64,000 nucleotides of DNA from Planctomycetota bacterium (GTDB lineage Bacteria; Planctomycetota; Brocadiia; Brocadiales; Bathyanammoxibiaceae). The notes under the pieces are model-generated. The model saw nothing but the letters and a program-made list of their open reading frames with translations, was not told where the DNA came from and did no database searches. Below, in pieces: positions 1 through 7,325 of the stretch (the first letter of the stretch is position 1; every line of letters starts with the position of its first letter). The position numbers and the translations under genes are program-made. The DNA is taken from assembly GCA_016209685.1 (NCBI GenBank), contig JACQVQ010000003.1:42853-106852 (forward strand), in the 5' to 3' direction.

Positions 1-700
1 CCCGCTCGTTGGCTTTTTTACTGTGGCCGTAGAAGTTGTCCTCGGCAAGCATCAGCCCTTTATAGCTTGTGGAGGCCATCTCCTTGAGTACGTCCTCCAC
101 GGGGCGCTCGCGGTACTTCTTTCCCTGGAAGAGGGGTACGGCGCAGAAGTCGCATCGGTTGGGACAGCCACGGGTGGTGATTATGGAGGAATACTTATAG
201 TTATATTTCTTCTTCAGCAGTTCCCTGTCGGGGTATAAATCCCTGTATCTCTCCAGTGGGGTAAGGCCGCCGGAGTATTGTTTCTTCAGTCGTCCGTCTT
301 CCAGGTCCCTTAGCAGGTCTCCCCAGACGCTCTCTGCCTCCCCTGCCACGGCGGCATCCGCATAACGGACCACTTCATCAGGGATAGTGGAGGCGTGGGG
401 GCCGCCTATGACCACGGGTATATTGTGTTTCTTGCAGGCCCTGGCAATATCATACGCCCTGGGGGCCTGATAGCTCACGGCCGAGACGCCCACCAGGTCA
501 GCCCCGGCAAAACGCAGCTCGCCAGTCCTGTAATCTACCGCCAGCTCAATAGTCTCGTCTATGATGTCCACCGTCCATTTATCCCTGGGGGTGAGTGCCG
601 CCAGGTAGCCCAGGTTCAAGGGCATCTGGACCAGGGTGGTAACGTTCTCCTCACCGTAATGTACTTCAGGATGGGGGTTTATCAGGACTAGTTTTTTCAT
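1..700 (-). CDS. B12-binding radical SAM protein (3' end outside window)
   Basis: The frame is open from an ATG at 700 to the window edge, giving the first 233 residues. The N-terminal half resembles a cobalamin-binding domain of the BchE/HpnJ-like group: it starts with a β-strand and 'LINPHPE', and has 'MPLNLGYLAAL' and a glycine-rich 'VVIGGPHAS'. A radical SAM motif CPNRCDFC (CX3CX2C) follows at about residues 180-187, in 'TTRGCPNRCDFC'. A GAGGA ribosome site lies just upstream of the ATG. Such enzymes use a [4Fe-4S] cluster, SAM and often cobalamin for methylation or rearrangement. The substrate cannot be told from this half. Confidence 0.85.
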   Translation of the reverse strand, partial: MKKLVLINPHPEVHYGEENVTTLVQMPLNLGYLAALTPRDKWTVDIIDETIELAVDYRTGELRFAGADLVGVSAVSYQAPRAYDIARACKKHNIPVVIGGPHASTIPDEVVRYADAAVAGEAESVWGDLLRDLEDGRLKKQYSGGLTPLERYRDLYPDRELLKKKYNYKYSSIITTRGCPNRCDFCAVPLFQGKKYRERPVEDVLKEMASTSYKGLMLAEDNFYGHSKKANER

Positions 701-771
701 GTTTCCTCACAGTTTGTAGGGGCACCACGGCCTCCCCTTGCTCTTGAAAATTATAGTATCCTTCAGGTTTT

Positions 772-878
772 CTTGCAAGGATTAAAATTTGTAAGTAGCC
801 GCAGGCTTTAGCCTGCGAGAAACAACGCAACCTAAAGGTTGCGGCTACATTTACCACTTGCAAGGATTAAAATTTGTA
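772..878. repeat. Double palindrome flanked by 22-bp direct repeats
   Basis: Two adjacent perfect palindromes, GCAGGCTTTAGCCTGC and GCAACCTAAAGGTTGC, lie between GTAGCC and GGCTAC arms (795-848). The block is bracketed by identical 22-bp direct repeats at 772-793 and 857-878, like a target-site duplication. A similar double palindrome lies at 29330-29397. The rest of 701-991 shows no gene. Confidence 0.8.
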
Positions 879-991
879 GAAGCGCCCCGGGCCGTCTCTA
901 CTCAGAAGGGGGCTTGAGTTGGGGCAAGAAATTGTTTAAAATCCTTCCAGGTATTTTATCGGACGGGTGTTACCTGGGAGGAGGTTAAATC

Positions 992-1189
992 TTGAGCATA
1001 CTTATTACCAAGGACATGATAATAAACGAGGTTATTCGCAGGTTCCCCAAGACCATGAAGGTCTTTAAGGATTTCAAGGTGGATAGCTGTTGTGGGGGCG
1101 GCTGTTCCATAGAGAAGACGGCCACTAACGACGGGGCTGATGTGGAAGCCTTGGTGAAGGCCCTCAATGCGTGCGCGGCCGGAAAGTAG
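992..1189 (+). CDS. Small ScdA_N/DUF542-type cysteine protein
   Basis: This 65-residue protein starts at a TTG preceded by a strong GGGAGGAGG site (976-984). It matches the N-terminal domain of ScdA/YtfE iron-sulfur repair proteins: a helical 'VIRRFPKTMKVFKDFKVDSCC' stretch is followed by CCGGGC and a short helix. Known ScdA/RIC proteins carry a C-terminal hemerythrin-like di-iron domain, which is absent here, so this is a stand-alone domain. A role in metal or redox sensing is possible but unproven. Confidence 0.75.
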   Translation: MSILITKDMIINEVIRRFPKTMKVFKDFKVDSCCGGGCSIEKTATNDGADVEALVKALNACAAGK

Positions 1190-1204
1190 AAGCGGAGTAA
1201 GCAC

Positions 1205-1296
1205 TAAGCAGAAACCCTGTTTCTTTTAGTCCATAGTGCCTAGTACCTAGTGCATAGTGCCTTCTGCCTACTACCTACTGCCTACTGCTTACTACT
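1205..1296. repeat. Heptamer-type short tandem repeat tract
   Basis: Imperfect 7-bp units of the CTAGTGC / CTACTGC type run from the end of the small ScdA_N gene into the last codons of mqnC. Related tracts occur at many intergenic sites in the window, often as inverted pairs. Confidence 0.75.
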
Positions 1297-2373
1297 CGCC
1301 GGTTTACCATTCACCAGATTGTAGTAGAAGTCCCTCTGTCTGGCCTGGTAGCCGAGGTCTTCTATGAGGCGTACTATCTCCTCCCTGGTCATGCGGAAGC
1401 TTACCCCTGCGGCCCGCACTACGTTCTCCTCCAGCATAGTACTGCCCATATCATTGGCCCCGAACCTTAGGGCCAGTTGCCCTATCTTTGCCCCCTGTGT
1501 TACCCACGAGGATTGGACGTTCGGGATATTGTCCAGATAGAGCCTGGAGACGGCCAGGGTCTTGAGGTACTCAAATGCCCCGACGGGGGGGAGCTTCTCC
1601 AACTGGGTGTGCATGGGTTGAAAGGGCCAGGGTATGAAGGCCGTGAAGCCCCCCGTCTCGTCCTGCAGCTGGCGGAGCCTATCCATGTGGACTATCCTCT
1701 CCTCCAGGGTCTCCACGTGACCGAACATCATGGTGGCAGAGGTCTTCATGCCCAGCCCGTGGGCCTCCCGCATGACGGTCAACCATTCTCCCGCCGTATA
1801 TTTCTTGGGACTTACTGCCCCCCGACAGCGGTCCACGAGTATCTCCGCCCCGCCGCCAGGGATGGAATCCAGCCCAGCCTCCCTCAGCCTCAGGATTACC
1901 TCCCTTACCGTCAGCCCCTCCAGCCTGGAGAAATGGATTATCTCTGGAGGGGAAAAGGAGTGGATGTGTATGGAGAACCTCTCTTTTATGGAACGGAGCA
2001 GCCCCTCGTAGAAGTCCAGCCTTAGATGGGGATGGAGCCCCCCCTGCATGAGAATCTGGGTGCCCCCCTGTTCAATGGTCTCTTTTATCTTCTGGAAGAG
2101 GTCTCCTTCGCTGATTGTGTAGGCGTCCTCCTCATCCAGGTCTCTAGAAAAGGCGCAAAAACGGCACCTGGCCACGCAGATATTGGTATAGTTAATGTTC
2201 CTGTCTATGGCATAGGTACGATAGGGTTCAGGGTGGAGGATTCGGGACACCTCCTCCGCAGTCCTCCCCAGGGCAAGGACGTCCTTAGAGGAGATGAGGG
2301 CCAGGCCCTCCTCGGGTACTATCCGTTCCCTGGAGAGTGCCTTCTCTAATATGTGTCTTATTTCCGAAGTCAA
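1282..2373 (-). CDS. mqnC: Cyclic dehypoxanthinylfutalosine synthase MqnC
   Basis: MqnC is the radical SAM enzyme of the futalosine route to menaquinone; it cyclises dehypoxanthine futalosine. The CX3CX2C motif CVARCRFC is at residues 66-73, followed by family landmarks 'GGTQILMQGGLHP', 'IHIHSFSPPEI', 'GLDSIPGGGAEI' and 'MKTSATMMFGH'. I place the start at a TTG at 2373 because GGAAGGAG lies 6 nt upstream. A longer reading from 2412 adds 13 atypical residues. The predicted 363 residues are normal for the family. The gene overlaps the 3' end of mqnA and is probably translated with it. The last codons run into a heptamer tract. Confidence 0.93.
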   Translation of the reverse strand: MTSEIRHILEKALSRERIVPEEGLALISSKDVLALGRTAEEVSRILHPEPYRTYAIDRNINYTNICVARCRFCAFSRDLDEEDAYTISEGDLFQKIKETIEQGGTQILMQGGLHPHLRLDFYEGLLRSIKERFSIHIHSFSPPEIIHFSRLEGLTVREVILRLREAGLDSIPGGGAEILVDRCRGAVSPKKYTAGEWLTVMREAHGLGMKTSATMMFGHVETLEERIVHMDRLRQLQDETGGFTAFIPWPFQPMHTQLEKLPPVGAFEYLKTLAVSRLYLDNIPNVQSSWVTQGAKIGQLALRFGANDMGSTMLEENVVRAAGVSFRMTREEIVRLIEDLGYQARQRDFYYNLVNGKPASSKQ

Positions 2374-3256
2374 GATTAACTCCTTCCGAGGCCAGGCCCA
2401 TAGACAGGGCATAGCGATAGAACTGCCTCAACCCCGCGACCTCCGCTTCCCCCAGTTCGTAGCAGATGTTCTCAGAGAGGTATCTCAGGCAGAACCCTGG
2501 CTCCAGCCCCAGCCTCTTTGCCTCTCTCCGGGCAATCTCAGGGAGGGCCGCCAGGCCCTTCCTCTTTGCCTCGTTGAGCAGCCTCCTGGCACTGTCCACT
2601 AGTCCTTTTTTAGAGGTGCCCCACAGGGCATAGACGAAGGGGAGTCCCGTAAGGGCCTTCCACTCTGCCCCCAGGTCAAGGGAATGCGGAGTGCGTTCCG
2701 AGTGCGGAATGGGGAATGCGGAGTGCGGAGTTGTTTTAATTCCGCATTCCGCAATCCGGAATCCGCATTTAGAACATTCCGCATTCCGCATTCGGGAGGC
2801 CATCTTCATGGCATTATCCCCAATGACCAGTACTGCGTCGGCCTGGGTATCATTTAAATCCTGATTACGGGGCCAGGGGACATACTCTACACTGGATAAT
2901 CTGAGGCCGTACCTCTCCTGGAGGATTATCCTGACCAGCGCGGCGGAGGTCAGGGAGGATTCATCCAGGGCGACCCGCTTGATGTCCCTTACACTGGGTA
3001 CACGCAGGAAGAGTAACACGCTTTCCACCGCCCCTCTGGAGGCAATGGACGTGTCTGGCACTACAAAAAAGGGGCGGCCGCGCAGGTATTCTATGGAGGG
3101 TATGAGGGCCACGTCTAATTCCCCTTGTTCCAGGAGGTCGGGCAGTTGGGAGGGCACAGCAAGGCGTAATTCTACCCCTCTACCGCCCTCTATCCCCGCA
3201 ACCAGGGGCTTTGTATTCAGGTAGGGTACTGCTCCGATTCTCAGACCTTTTTTCAT
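2285..3256 (-). CDS. mqnA: Chorismate dehydratase MqnA, with in-frame repeat insertion
   Basis: MqnA removes water from chorismate to give 3-enolpyruvyl-benzoate, the first step of the futalosine menaquinone pathway. Family features include 'RIGAVPYLNTKPL' at the N terminus, 'ALIPSIEYLR', 'DESSLTSAALVRIIL' and 'ALTGLPFVYALW'. At 323 residues it is longer than usual (about 270-280). Two stretches explain the extra length: residues about 155-192, encoded by a GGAATGCGGAGTG-type repeat (2681-2793), and a C-terminal tail overlapping mqnC. The insertion keeps the frame and lies just before 'LDLGAEWK', presumably in a surface loop. Confidence 0.92.
   Translation of the reverse strand: MKKGLRIGAVPYLNTKPLVAGIEGGRGVELRLAVPSQLPDLLEQGELDVALIPSIEYLRGRPFFVVPDTSIASRGAVESVLLFLRVPSVRDIKRVALDESSLTSAALVRIILQERYGLRLSSVEYVPWPRNQDLNDTQADAVLVIGDNAMKMASRMRNAECSKCGFRIAECGIKTTPHSAFPIPHSERTPHSLDLGAEWKALTGLPFVYALWGTSKKGLVDSARRLLNEAKRKGLAALPEIARREAKRLGLEPGFCLRYLSENICYELGEAEVAGLRQFYRYALSMGLASEGVNLDFGNKTHIREGTLQGTDSTRGGPGPHLL
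2681..2793. repeat. GGAATGCGGAGTG repeat inserted in mqnA
   Basis: Degenerate 7-8 bp units (GGAATGCG, GAGTGCG) run in one direction and then as their complement (CCGCATTCCGCA), so the tract can fold on itself. It is translated in frame as a Cys/His/Pro-rich insert of about 38 residues. Related tracts lie at 38785-38855, 53405-53490, 54311-54357 and 60130-60163. Confidence 0.8.
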
Positions 3257-3263
3257 GGTTGTA

Positions 3264-3291
3264 GTAGGGGCGACCGGCCGGTCGCCCCTAC
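3264..3291. repeat. 28-bp perfect palindrome (GTAGGGGC family)
   Basis: The arms GTAGGGGCGACCGG and its exact complement meet with no loop, between mqnA and cysC. It shares the GTAGGGGC...GCCCCTAC ends with palindromes at 5453, 10003, 42600, 43436, 57370, 59238 and 62098. Confidence 0.85.
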
Positions 3292-3295
3292 ATTT

Positions 3296-3853
3296 CTACA
3301 CGGAGGAACGGTGGCCCTTCCTAACGGGCTGGAGGTATCCTTTGTCCTCCAGGAGTTGGACGACCTTATTTGTGGAGTCCCCTACGGATTCATTGTGGGT
3401 CTCCAGGATAAGTTCTGGGTGGAGAGGTTCTTCGTAGGGGTCGTCCACACCGGTAAAGCCCTTTATCTCCCCGTTGAGGGCCTTCTTGTAGAGCCCCTTA
3501 ACGTCTCGCTTTGTGCACACGTCAATGGGACACTTTACGTATACCTCCAGGAAGTCCCCTATCTCCTTACGTGCATAATCCCTGATCTCCCTGTAGGGGG
3601 AGATGGCCGCCGCAATGGCCACCACGCCATTCCTGGTCATGAGCTTGCATACGTAGGCAATCCGCTTGATGTTCGTGTCTCTATCCTGCTTAGAAAAGCC
3701 CAGGTCTGAGCAGAGGTGCTTCCTGATGACGTCTCCGTCAAAGACCTCTACTTTATGGCCTCTATCTCTCAGGATTCCCTCCAACTTGTGAGCGATGGTA
3801 GTCTTCCCTGAGCTTGGCAACCCTGTAAACCAGACTGTTACACCCTTTTCCAC
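3296..3853 (-). CDS. cysC: Adenylylsulfate kinase CysC
   Basis: CysC phosphorylates adenosine 5'-phosphosulfate to PAPS in the cytoplasm. The 185-residue protein is of normal single-domain size. It has a Walker A loop GLPSSGKTT at residues 11-19, 'VFDGD' at 37-41, 'NIKRIAYV' and the later 'GEIKGFTGVDDPYE' lid region. It is not fused to a sulfurylase. It stands between mqnA and a phosphatase-like gene in the same direction, separated from mqnA by a palindrome. The closing residues 'PVRKGHRSSV' lie next to that palindrome and may be a late extension. Confidence 0.95.
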   Translation of the reverse strand: MEKGVTVWFTGLPSSGKTTIAHKLEGILRDRGHKVEVFDGDVIRKHLCSDLGFSKQDRDTNIKRIAYVCKLMTRNGVVAIAAAISPYREIRDYARKEIGDFLEVYVKCPIDVCTKRDVKGLYKKALNGEIKGFTGVDDPYEEPLHPELILETHNESVGDSTNKVVQLLEDKGYLQPVRKGHRSSV

Positions 3854-3887
3854 TTATCTTGCCTCCTTGGTGAAATTGATTAAATCA

Positions 3888-5438
3888 CTACCTGCGATTT
3901 ATGGCGTTCCCCTTCATATCCAGAGGCACCTCCAGTCTCATGCATCCTAACACCGTTGGCGCCACGTCAAGGATATGGGCTGGCCCTGAACCAGAACGGT
4001 TCAGCATTGGGGGCAGAGCCCCAATGCTATAGCCCTGGCCCTGAACCAGACGGTTCAGGGCCTGCTGGGATTGGCTGTGAACCCCATGTGGTTCACAGTG
4101 CTCCGCCACCAGGGCTGGCCCTCTCTTGGCGTGCGAGGCAAGCTCGCACGCTACAGGGGAATCCATTAAATCCTCATTATACAAAATAAAGATACCATAT
4201 TGCGAGTGGTTTGCGTCATCAGAACCGTTGTCGTTCTCCCTGGTCCAAAATTTCTTGTGGCCCACACTGCCTATGCTTCTATAGTATTGGTCGCCGAAAT
4301 AGACGAGCAGGTCGGGTGCAATCCCCCTGCACTCCGAGTATATTTCCTCGGGCCTGAAGGCCCTGGTGTTTATTCTTTGTCCGCATTCATTTCTGATGTC
4401 CTCAAGCCCCTGGGCAAGCTCCCTCCTTATCCTTTCGTAATCCTGCGGGGGGATTAAGCCCATAGGCTCCCGCCCTCGCACGTTGAGGAATACCCTGCCA
4501 TAGTAGCCGCTGTGGGCCCAGGCTACTGTACGTCTCCAGTCTACCTTTAGGTGTTGAAAGGAGGTAATCTCCTGCGGGTATTCCAGTAGCCTGAGGTAAC
4601 CATTGGCCAGGAGCCACTCGTTGACGCATATCCCGCCCTCCATCCTCTTGGCCCCGTGGTCTGAGACGACCAGCAGGGTGGCACGCCCTTCTATCAGGGT
4701 CAAGATTTCACCCAATTCCCTGTCAAGGTATTTGTAATAGTCCAGTATTGCGTCTCCGTATTCAGTACCGGGGCAATAAGAGGGATGGGCCTCATCAAGG
4801 TATCTCCAGAAGGCATGTTGGAGCCTATCCGTGCCCATCTCCACCATCATAAAGAGGTCCCAATCCTGTCTCTGCAGGAGGGCCTTTGCCAGGCGAAATC
4901 GCCTCTGGGTCATCTCGTAGACGGTCTTGAGGATAGAGCCCTTGTCTCCGGAGCGGAAGTCTTTTACGTCCGGTATGTAGCCCCCAGTCAGCGCTTCTAC
5001 TTCGGTACGGAATTCCCTGGGGTAGGTATAGTCTGGCGAGTTTCCGGCCATAAAACAGCTTACCATCCTCCCGTTAATGGCCCTGGGGGGGTAGCTCGGG
5101 GGTATGCCTACCAGGATGGACCTGCGGCCGTATCTGGAGAGTATATCCCACAAGGTCTCTTCCCTTACCCAGCTGGAATCTACAAAGGCCATCTCACTGT
5201 AATCGTATCTGGTACGGTTTCTGAAGCCGTAGATGCCCAGCCGTCCAGGGTCTTTCCCGGTGACCATGGAGGCCCAGGCGGGGCAGGTGATGGAGGGGAT
5301 GGTGCTCTCCAGCTCCCCATACAGCCCGTGTCCTGTTAACCGTTGAATGGTGGGCAGTTCGCCCAGCCAGCGATTAAATAAGAGCTCAGGAGGGGCAGAG
5401 TCCAGACCTATGATGACAACTTTATCGGTATGACCCAT
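3888..5438 (-). CDS. Alkaline-phosphatase-superfamily phosphodiesterase with nested palindrome insertion
   Basis: The type I phosphodiesterase/nucleotide pyrophosphatase family shows metal-binding 'GLDSAPPEL' (Asp13), candidate nucleophile Thr51 in 'SITCPAWASMVTG', 'LVVSDHGA' and a C-terminal 'HILDVAPTVLG'. I start at the ATG at 5438; a longer reading begins inside a palindrome (5453-5474) and is probably spurious. The region at about 3978-4157 is a pile of palindromes translated in frame as about 60 extra residues between 'NEDLMDSP' and 'HILDVAPTVLG', which are contiguous in normal relatives. Known members hydrolyse phosphodiesters or phosphonates; the substrate here is unknown. The gene follows the DUF362 gene by 4 bp and is probably co-transcribed. 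Confidence 0.85.
   Translation of the reverse strand: MGHTDKVVIIGLDSAPPELLFNRWLGELPTIQRLTGHGLYGELESTIPSITCPAWASMVTGKDPGRLGIYGFRNRTRYDYSEMAFVDSSWVREETLWDILSRYGRRSILVGIPPSYPPRAINGRMVSCFMAGNSPDYTYPREFRTEVEALTGGYIPDVKDFRSGDKGSILKTVYEMTQRRFRLAKALLQRQDWDLFMMVEMGTDRLQHAFWRYLDEAHPSYCPGTEYGDAILDYYKYLDRELGEILTLIEGRATLLVVSDHGAKRMEGGICVNEWLLANGYLRLLEYPQEITSFQHLKVDWRRTVAWAHSGYYGRVFLNVRGREPMGLIPPQDYERIRRELAQGLEDIRNECGQRINTRAFRPEEIYSECRGIAPDLLVYFGDQYYRSIGSVGHKKFWTRENDNGSDDANHSQYGIFILYNEDLMDSPVACELASHAKRGPALVAEHCEPHGVHSQSQQALNRLVQGQGYSIGALPPMLNRSGSGPAHILDVAPTVLGCMRLEVPLDMKGNAINRR
3978..4157. repeat. Nested palindromes inside a phosphatase gene
   Basis: A CCCTGAACC...GGTTCAG palindrome is interrupted by AGCATTGGGG...CCCCAATGCT. 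The following AGCCCTGG...CCAGGGCT hairpin has its loop filled by CCCTGAACC...GGTTCAGGG and GTGAACCCC...GGTTCAC. A GTGCGAG...CTCGCAC palindrome follows. The whole block is about 180 bp and leaves the reading frame open. Confidence 0.85.
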
Positions 5439-5442
5439 TGGC

Positions 5443-6603
5443 CTACTTTGTGGGGGCACGTTGCAACGTGCCCCTACCAACCTCTATCAACTCGTAATCC
5501 TTACTCCCCAGCCCAATCTCATGGGCGTAGTCTATCTGGGTGGTGTAGTCAATGTTGGGCCAGGCCTTGTGGAAGAAATCTTCCCTGACATGCTCCCGTA
5601 CCAGGTCAACGGTTGCCTGTTCTACGGCCACAGGGTCACGGGAGGCCAGTATCCCAATATCCTCAAAGGCAGGCGGGTAGGCCTTGTCCATGCAGTCGCA
5701 CTGTTCCGTGACGTGTATCAGGAAGTTGAGGAAGACGGACTTCTTCTCCTTCCCCTTAAGGATGGCCAGACAGTACTCGGCCACCTTCTTCTGCAGGTTT
5801 TCCGTATTCTCGTCCCAGGAAATCTTTACCGCCTCGTGGGGACATACTGCCAGGCACTCCCCACAGCCAATACATTTCCTGGCGTCAATGATGGAGTAGC
5901 CTTTTATGGTGATGGCCCCTGCCGGGCAGAACTCGGCGCAGAGTCCGCAGGCCTTACACTTGTCCGTAAGGATTTTGGGTACGACTCCTGAATGCATGGC
6001 CAGTTTGCCGCCCCTGGAGGCCAGTCCCATACCAATGTTCTTTAGCGTTGCCCCCAGGCCGGTCAGCATGTGGCCGGTAACGTGGGAGAGGGAGACGAAG
6101 CCGCTGGACGCCTTGGCCGCCCCAGCTATAAAGGCCGTCTTTGTCAACCCTGGGCCTTTAAGCCCTTGAGCCTTTGAACCTTTGAACCCTAGTTGTGGCA
6201 GGGGCATGGAGAAGTCGTTCTCCCCCCTGAGGCCGTCAGCGATGACTATTGGCGCCCCAATGGCCTCGGGGGTAAAACCCCGGTTGTAGGCGTGCTGGAT
6301 ATGGTCAATGGCGTTGCTCCTCTGGCCCACGTACAGGGTATTGGTCTCTACTACAAAGGGCTTTGCACCAGCGGCCCTTACGTACTCCACCGCCGCCCTG
6401 ACGATTGGCGGCTTCAGGTGTCCTATGTTCCCCTTCTCCCCGAAGGTGGTCTTTACCCCAATGAGGTCGCCCTTCTTGATGGGGACAGATTCGCCCGAGG
6501 TGGACCCCCCCAGGGTGGACTCCAACATCCTCCTGGTCTTTTGGGCCAGGGAGTCCAGACCCTCCCCGGTCTTTGAACGGATAAAAAATACTGTGCTCTT
6601 CAT
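5443..6603 (-). CDS. DUF362 protein with two 4Fe-4S clusters
   Basis: The protein combines a DUF362 domain (residues about 40-200) with two bacterial ferredoxin motifs: Cys216/219/222/226 and Cys244/247/250/254, each followed by a proline. DUF362 proteins are widespread cytoplasmic iron-sulfur proteins of uncertain function. A short Gly/Lys-rich insert (about residues 141-154, 'GSKAQGLKGPG') is encoded by a repeated CTTTGAACC-type tract. The last ten residues, 'RGTLQRAPTK', are encoded by a GGGGCACGTTG palindrome, which therefore supplies the end of the gene. The stop at 5443 is followed closely by the phosphatase start. Confidence 0.88.
   Translation of the reverse strand: MKSTVFFIRSKTGEGLDSLAQKTRRMLESTLGGSTSGESVPIKKGDLIGVKTTFGEKGNIGHLKPPIVRAAVEYVRAAGAKPFVVETNTLYVGQRSNAIDHIQHAYNRGFTPEAIGAPIVIADGLRGENDFSMPLPQLGFKGSKAQGLKGPGLTKTAFIAGAAKASSGFVSLSHVTGHMLTGLGATLKNIGMGLASRGGKLAMHSGVVPKILTDKCKACGLCAEFCPAGAITIKGYSIIDARKCIGCGECLAVCPHEAVKISWDENTENLQKKVAEYCLAILKGKEKKSVFLNFLIHVTEQCDCMDKAYPPAFEDIGILASRDPVAVEQATVDLVREHVREDFFHKAWPNIDYTTQIDYAHEIGLGSKDYELIEVGRGTLQRAPTK
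5453..5474. repeat. GGGGCACGTTG palindrome forming the end of a gene
   Basis: A 22-bp perfect palindrome sits at the DUF362/phosphatase junction and encodes the C terminus of the DUF362 protein. Near-identical copies are at 10003-10030, 43436-43463 and 62098-62125. Confidence 0.85.
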
Positions 6604-6828
6604 GGATTTATTAGAAGAAATATCTTAACAATTTTGGGATGGGATGTTAAGTGAAAATACAAAATCCTTCTAACTAAAGCTTCGCTCAGAATGACATGAA
6701 GTAGTGCGGAGACTTTTTCAGAGGTCTCAGAGAATCATATTGACACCAAAGGGGTTAAGAGCCATAATATTTCAATTAAAACCAGGCGCTTAAGGACGTA
6801 AAATCCAACAACTGAAGAGAGGTTCCAT

Positions 6829-7290
6829 GTGCTTTGTTGGGGTAAGGGAAAAGAGTTATTTGTTTTGACCCTGGCCTATAGCTTGCTTGTCGGGTTCGCG
6901 GGGATAACGTCCGAAGCTATAGCAACCCCCCTGGAGGCGACAGGGAAAGCAACAGACTACATAGTGTTCTTCTACGTCCTCAACCTGAGTGGAAAGGACA
7001 TAGAGGTAAAGGCCCTGGCCAATCAAAAGGAATTGCTCCATGAGAAGATAGAATCTAAAGTGGGGGCGCCAGCAGGGGGTGAAGAACATCCCCCTCCAGG
7101 TATACATCCAGCACGAGAGTTGAAAGTCAAGATTGACAGGGAGACTAGCTCCCTTGAGGTGCAAGAAATAAATTCTGGACTGAAGGCCACATTTGACATA
7201 ACAAACTTCAGTACCAAAGGCCTGGGTTTCAGGATAACTATTGAAGAAAAGGGAATCTCGTTGAATCAAGATTATCTTCCAGTTCGCTGA
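6829..7290 (+). CDS. Hypothetical secreted protein
   Basis: A 153-residue protein with an N-terminal hydrophobic segment ('LFVLTLAYSLLVGFAGI') that looks like a signal peptide. The start is a GTG with GAGAGG about 6 nt upstream; the ATG at 6827 in another frame soon stops. The rest is hydrophilic and β-rich, with a Pro/His stretch in the middle. I recognise no family. It lies 35 bp upstream of the large FG-GAP protein in the same direction and may be co-expressed. The preceding 6604-6828 contains a CTTCGCTCAGAATGACA-type repeat and no gene. Confidence 0.6.
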   Translation: MLCWGKGKELFVLTLAYSLLVGFAGITSEAIATPLEATGKATDYIVFFYVLNLSGKDIEVKALANQKELLHEKIESKVGAPAGGEEHPPPGIHPARELKVKIDRETSSLEVQEINSGLKATFDITNFSTKGLGFRITIEEKGISLNQDYLPVR

Positions 7291-7325
7291 GTCTTTTGGT
7301 CCCGGAGGGATAGGAGGTAATAGAC

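Noticed and set aside
2285-2412. mqnC start at 2412
   Set aside because: The 13 extra residues are atypical and no ribosome site precedes; the TTG at 2373 has GGAAGGAG at good spacing.
3264-3291. Rho-independent terminators from the GTAGGGGC palindromes
   Set aside because: They have perfect zero-loop symmetry, no T tract, and occur within genes as well as between them.
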